Made by a program: the position numbers and the translations under genes
The notes under the pieces: model-generated
What the model was told of the DNA's origin: nothing
What the model saw: the letters and a program-made list of their open reading frames with translations, nothing else
Database searches by the model: none
Shown: positions 60,491 to 64,000 of the stretch, piece by piece
How the letters are laid out: every line of letters starts with the position of its first letter
Position numbering within the stretch: the stretch's first letter is position 1
Source: Dicyema japonicum
Taxonomy: Eukaryota > Dicyemida > Rhombozoa > Dicyemidae
Direction: 5' to 3'
Assembly (NCBI GenBank): GCA_011109175.1
Contig: RDEW01000024.1
Location: forward strand, 621,189 to 685,188
Length of the DNA stretch: 64,000 nt

Positions 60491-61266
60491 ATGGTGCCTA
60501 AAATCGATGTCAGTCTATTAAAAAAACCAGAATTTGTATTCAGAGTCATCATTTTTGTATTAAATTGAATATTTATAATAGATATTTTCTGCTTTTATGT
60601 TCTTCGCAGTTGTTTCCACCAGTGGGGACGTCTCGATTAACATCAAGTGTGATAATGTGACGGAAACAGTCGCAATCCCTGTCAGATACCCTTTCAGGTA
60701 ATATTAGAATTCTCATGTGTAATTAGATTCGGGGATATCAAAATAATTGATGGATGTTCCTCTGTATTCTCAGTCCCTGAGTTGTCGATAACTCCCGTGA
60801 CTTTCTACGTGTCTTGCCTCGTCCTTAGTATGATCTATTCCATGGGAAGTGCCCTCTTTATGATATTCCACCAAAAAATCGTGGAAGAGAATGAAAATGT
60901 CAGAAAAATTGTACGACTCCAATTTAAGAAATTTAGGATGTGGTTTCTTCCTTGTTTTTTTCCTGTTATTGTGGAATTAGCTTCGCCTCGTGGGCCCCCA
61001 GTCTGATGGAACTGAGGAGCATGATTAGGAACGATTACTTCTGCCAAGGATTCGGGGGACAGTGCATGGTTGTCGAATATCCTAGCATGAACCACTTGAT
61101 GTTCTCATTGGTCAGTCTATGTTGTTATTTTCAGCTGATTCTGTTCTTGAACTCCTTCTGTTGGATTGTGGTCTTCTCCCTTACCTTCAAGAAGACTTCT
61201 TGGATTGGTAACATTAAGCGAAAATATTGCAAAGGACCCCCCCTCATTGTCGATGAGGAACCTTAA
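60491..61266 (+). CDS. Synaptophysin-family four-span membrane protein (MARVEL domain)
   Basis: Vesicle membrane protein related to synaptophysin and pantophysin. Five exons (60491-60556, 60582-60697, 60727-60910, 60937-61110, 61135-61266) separated by introns of 25, 29, 26 and 24 bases give 223 residues. The start V-S-L-L-K-K-P-E-F-V-F-R-V matches the cytosolic L-K-K-P-L-x-F-I-R-V of the family. The first membrane span is followed by a luminal loop V-S-I-N-I-K-C-D-N and the signature Y-P-F-R. Span 2 contains Y-S-M-G-S-A-L-F. Span 3 follows K-I-D-V-V-S-S-L-F. A second luminal loop has two cysteines (C-Q-G-F-G-G-Q-C). Span 4 ends F-K-K-T-S-W. The cytosolic tail is very short and lacks the tyrosine repeats of neuronal synaptophysin. 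The last intron is in frame and less certain. Confidence 0.87.
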
Positions 61267-62491
61267 TTTGCTTTAATTACTGTCTTTAGTTCCAATAAAA
61301 TTAAAAATTAAACCACCAAACTTGAAAGCTAGAACGAGTTAGTTATGGAGAATCTCTGAGACTTCGACATATTTACTACCCCCATAATGAACTCTTGTGA
61401 CTTCAGGGGGTTAGAATGCTGGTCGCGTAATTCAGATTTATTAGGAAGTGACATAGTCCATAGTTAGGAACTAACAAAGGCAATAAAATAGTTCCTACCA
61501 AATACGTGTCTGAGTCCTGCAATCGAGCACGTGTCATTTTGTTATTGAAGGGTCTCTGGGAGCGACCTGACTTAGCGCTCGGCTTCCTGCATGGTACCGA
61601 AGCTATCTTTATTGCCTAGTATCGAATCTACTTCCTCATCCCAACCTTTTCTAACTTAGGGGGAATGAATGCAGACCGGGGAGACACAATATCAGCTAAT
61701 GATGAAAGGGGGACACGAAAAAGGATATGATCTCGCTCATAGCTTATCACCACAAGTACGAGACTGACTTGTTGAAAATATTCTTTCCGTTTTAATATGA
61801 TAATCCACGTGGGAGTCCCACTCACTCGATCTTCAATCTCAATATTCTTCCACTATAATCTGTTCAAATGTTATCTCCCCCACCATATTGTCTCCCATGA
61901 AAATGATTTACTTTGTGACGATTTCTATTACAAAAGTCCTGTTTGGCTAAGTTTCTCTATTCCGAGCTGGGACATCTCCTACTTACTCCGATAGAATATT
62001 GACGCCTAATCCCACTTGTGGGTCTTTGCTTCACCCCCTATTGAAGATTTGGTCAACTCTTTAATATTATTCTCCTGCACAAGAAGACTCGCACGATGTG
62101 GGTCTATGGATACGCTCACAGGGGTTCTCTTGACCAAAGTTTCTTGGTAATAACTTATTTATTTACGCTTATTACTAATAAGCACGTCCAACTCTCTTAA
62201 GTACCCCCCTATAGAACCATATCATCACATAAAGGTTAACATGAACTTTGCACCAAAGCATTATCCCCAAGAGAAGTATTCGGTCTTTTCCACTTAGTAA
62301 TGGATGCAGGCTTAATTTAAATTTTATAAGGAAAAAAAAAAGGAAAAAGAATAGTTAATTTTAATTTAAATTAAAGCCAAAATTATAAAAACGACTAAAA
62401 AATAATCGGATATTTTAATAATATTAAAAATAATGGTAAAATTATTTATTAAAAAATAGTTAATTTAAAATTTAAATTTTCGTCGTTTGTG
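61267..62491. other. Spacer, 1.2 kb
   Basis: No gene recognised. CACGTG sites lie at 61528-61533 and 61806-61811. The last 200 bases before SMNDC1 are very AT-rich. Confidence 0.4.
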
Positions 62492-63135
62492 ATGGATGAT
62501 AGCTATAAGGATTGTCTTGCTAACTTAAATAGTTACAAAATACAGCTCAATCAGGTTGAGGCCGCCTTATTGAATGCTCCGGACAACTCAGAGCTGCTGA
62601 AGCTCAAAGAAGATCTGGAAGAGGTGATAAAAATTACACTGAACCTCACTCAAACCACAAGCTCCCAGTGGACAGTGGGAAGTGCTTGCAGAGCCCTCAA
62701 TATTGAGGGACAAATGTACCCCCAAATTTAATTTATAGATACTCCCCAGCCGTCGTAGAAAAGATCCTGAACTCACAGGAGTGCGTGGTTAAGTTTGAGA
62801 ATGGAATTTCCATCCCAACTAAGATATCTTCCCTTCGACGTCCCGAGGAAGTGACAGAGCCTAAAAAGAAACCGAAAGTGACCCCTAATACGGTTGTGAG
62901 GGAGAAGAAGAAAAAGAAACCGCGACCACGTGACCTCGAGGGGCTATCTGCCGTGAATGAAATGTGCAGGAGACAACAAAGCAATTGGAAGGACTTTAAT
63001 AGCCGTTTAACGAAGACAAATAAGGGGAAGTTGTCAAAGTCACTGACCTTGTCGACTGAGAAGGTAAAGGGGATGACTGCCTCTAAGGGAACTCTCAAGA
63101 CCCCATATTCTTCCAACCCCCATAAGGGATTTTGA
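62492..63135 (+). CDS. SMNDC1: SMNDC1/SPF30-like splicing factor
   Basis: Survival-motor-neuron-domain protein needed for assembly of the spliceosome (tri-snRNP joining). Exons 62492-62715 and 62739-63135 are joined by a 23-base intron, giving 206 residues. The N-terminal helix L-N-S-Y-K-I-Q-L-N-Q-V-E-A-A-L and L-L-K-L-K-E-D-L-E-E-V-I matches human SPF30 closely. The Tudor domain follows: W-T-V-G-S-A-C-R-A, G-Q-I-Y-S-P-A-V-V-E-K-I (spanning the intron) and V-V-K-F-E-N-G. Next is a lysine-rich stretch, then N-W-K-D-F-N-S-R-L-T-K-T-N-K-G-K, the counterpart of W-Q-Q-F-N-N-R-A-Y-S-K-N-K-K-G-Q. Length is slightly below the human 238. A GTG precedes the ATG and is not used. Confidence 0.93.
62716..62738 (+). 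other. 23-base intron of SMNDC1
   Basis: GT...TATAG; removal joins G-Q-I to Y-S-P inside the Tudor domain and removes a TAA. Confidence 0.93.
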
Positions 63136-63400
63136 TTATTTTCTAATATTTATGATTTATTAACTTAACTCTTAGGATATTTCTCTGTCCAATATTTGTG
63201 TATAGTTTGGTCCACGTGGTCTTGTCCTCTCGTTTGGTAGAGGGATATTAGTAAGTGATGTCGCGAGCGCAGTGCGAGACCATTCAATGTAAGTTAATCA
63301 ATTAACTTAATTTTTTTCAAGGTTAAGAATTTTTAGGAAAATTAAACTCAAATTCATTTTAAATAAATTTAAATACAAAACCTTTTCTGAATGTTTCGAC
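63136..63400. other. Spacer after SMNDC1
   Basis: CACGTG at 63213-63218; no gene. Confidence 0.4.
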
Positions 63401-63419
63401 GTTGTCTCGTTTAGTATTG

Positions 63420-63700
63420 TTTTCTACTACAGTATTGAATCCTGGAATCCCACGATATCTTTGGAACGGACTAGCTCCTACGAAAAAATATAAGAAACAA
63501 TTTACCTGTGGATTAGTGAGGCGTATAAAAACAGCCCTTGGAATGCATCTCACCCACTCCTTTTTTATTATGCAAACTCATCATTTTCGACAAACTTCTT
63601 GTGATCGTCTGGTTAAATCTCTCCACAATCCATTGACTTTGGGGATTATTGAGTCTTCCATGTATTTGCGTCACATCAAACCCTCTCATTAATTATGAAA
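63420..63700 (-). pseudogene. Retroelement integrase fragment
   Basis: Minus strand reads I-H-G-R-L-N-N-P-Q-S-Q-W-I-V-E-R-F-N-Q-T-I-T near 63640-63585. This is the segment carrying the last catalytic glutamate of DDE integrases (typically H-P-Q-S-Q-G-x-V-E-R-x-N). After a frameshift in an A run it continues A-V-F-I-R-L-T-N-P-Q and A-S-P-F-Q-R-Y-R-G-I-P-G-F, like the end of the core domain in Ty3/gypsy or related domesticated integrases. No LTR, RT or gag was found. Bases 63701-64000 may hold its upstream part but are too decayed to call. Confidence 0.55.
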
Positions 63701-64000
63701 TTTTCCGCTTTTTTTTGAGTCGATACTTCCTATGCTTGGAAAGATCGACATCCTCATTATCAAGTAAAAATCTCAAATTATGTTCATCTTGATTTTTCAC
63801 GAACAAACGCTGGGGTGACAATCGAAAATGTGCCTTGTTTATGAGCACTGTATCTTATGGTAGATGATTTTCACTACCATTGAAGAGAAAAGGAATATCT
63901 CCATGTAACACACGTCAATGAAGAAAGAATTGGAATAAGACGATTCAGTCTTCCTACGAATAAAACCACGATGACGACTCTTCACGGTTATGGGTGAACT

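Noticed and set aside
63480-63530. GT...AG segment of 28 bases in the integrase fragment, as a possible intron of a domesticated gene
   Set aside because: Removing it shifts the reading out of the A-S-P-F-Q frame, so splicing is not supported.

Overview
The window reads as nuclear DNA of a very compact, fast-evolving metazoan. Six host genes have recognisable animal relatives: a HIPK/DYRK-group kinase, RBM42, UTP23, CMTR1, a synaptophysin-family membrane protein and SMNDC1/SPF30. Almost all their coding introns are only 21-34 bases long, with GT...AG ends. Introns that short in an animal are, as I recall, a hallmark of dicyemid mesozoans, so a dicyemid is my best guess. An orthonectid or another reduced parasite is possible. 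This is inference from gene structure, not a search result.

Left half (about 1-37200): a graveyard of nested, mostly dead transposons. I name families by content. LINE-A has an APE-type endonuclease plus RT and has copies at 600-5175, 11536-12335, 14071-17650, 31295-32875 and 35935-37180. LINE-B is RT with YADD: a 564-residue ORF at 6594-8373 and fragments at 12344-13222 and 40395-40826. LINE-C is jockey-like. RLE-1 is R2-like, with a CCHC knuckle, a restriction-like endonuclease and an unusual F-I-D-D active site; copies lie at 5290-10440 and 29183-30730. RLE-2 is known only from C-terminal fragments. DNA transposons include several hAT remnants, a pogo/Tigger element with both ends preserved (25325-27425) and Tc1/IS630-type remnants. 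A tRNA-derived SINE family is scattered among them. Two copies have clear target-site duplications, and its 3' end resembles that of LINE-B, suggesting a SINE/LINE pair. The only clear host gene here is the kinase at 22447-24093, with a possible small gene at 21705-21944.

Right half (about 37200-64000): host genes separated by 1-6 kb of AT-rich intergenic DNA and transposon relics. Order: RBM42 (39532-40126, +), UTP23 (42763-43472, +), CMTR1 (49403-51826, +, 15 exons), an unidentified minus-strand gene (about 55343-56143), a small two-exon gene (59019-59224, +), the synaptophysin-like gene (60491-61266, +) and SMNDC1 (62492-63135, +). The palindrome CACGTG recurs in the spacers of this half.

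There is no operon logic. RBM42, CMTR1 and SMNDC1 act in RNA binding, capping and splicing, and UTP23 in rRNA processing, but I see no evidence that the grouping is more than chance. Splice sites were inferred by hand from frame continuity and remembered family alignments; no transcript was available.
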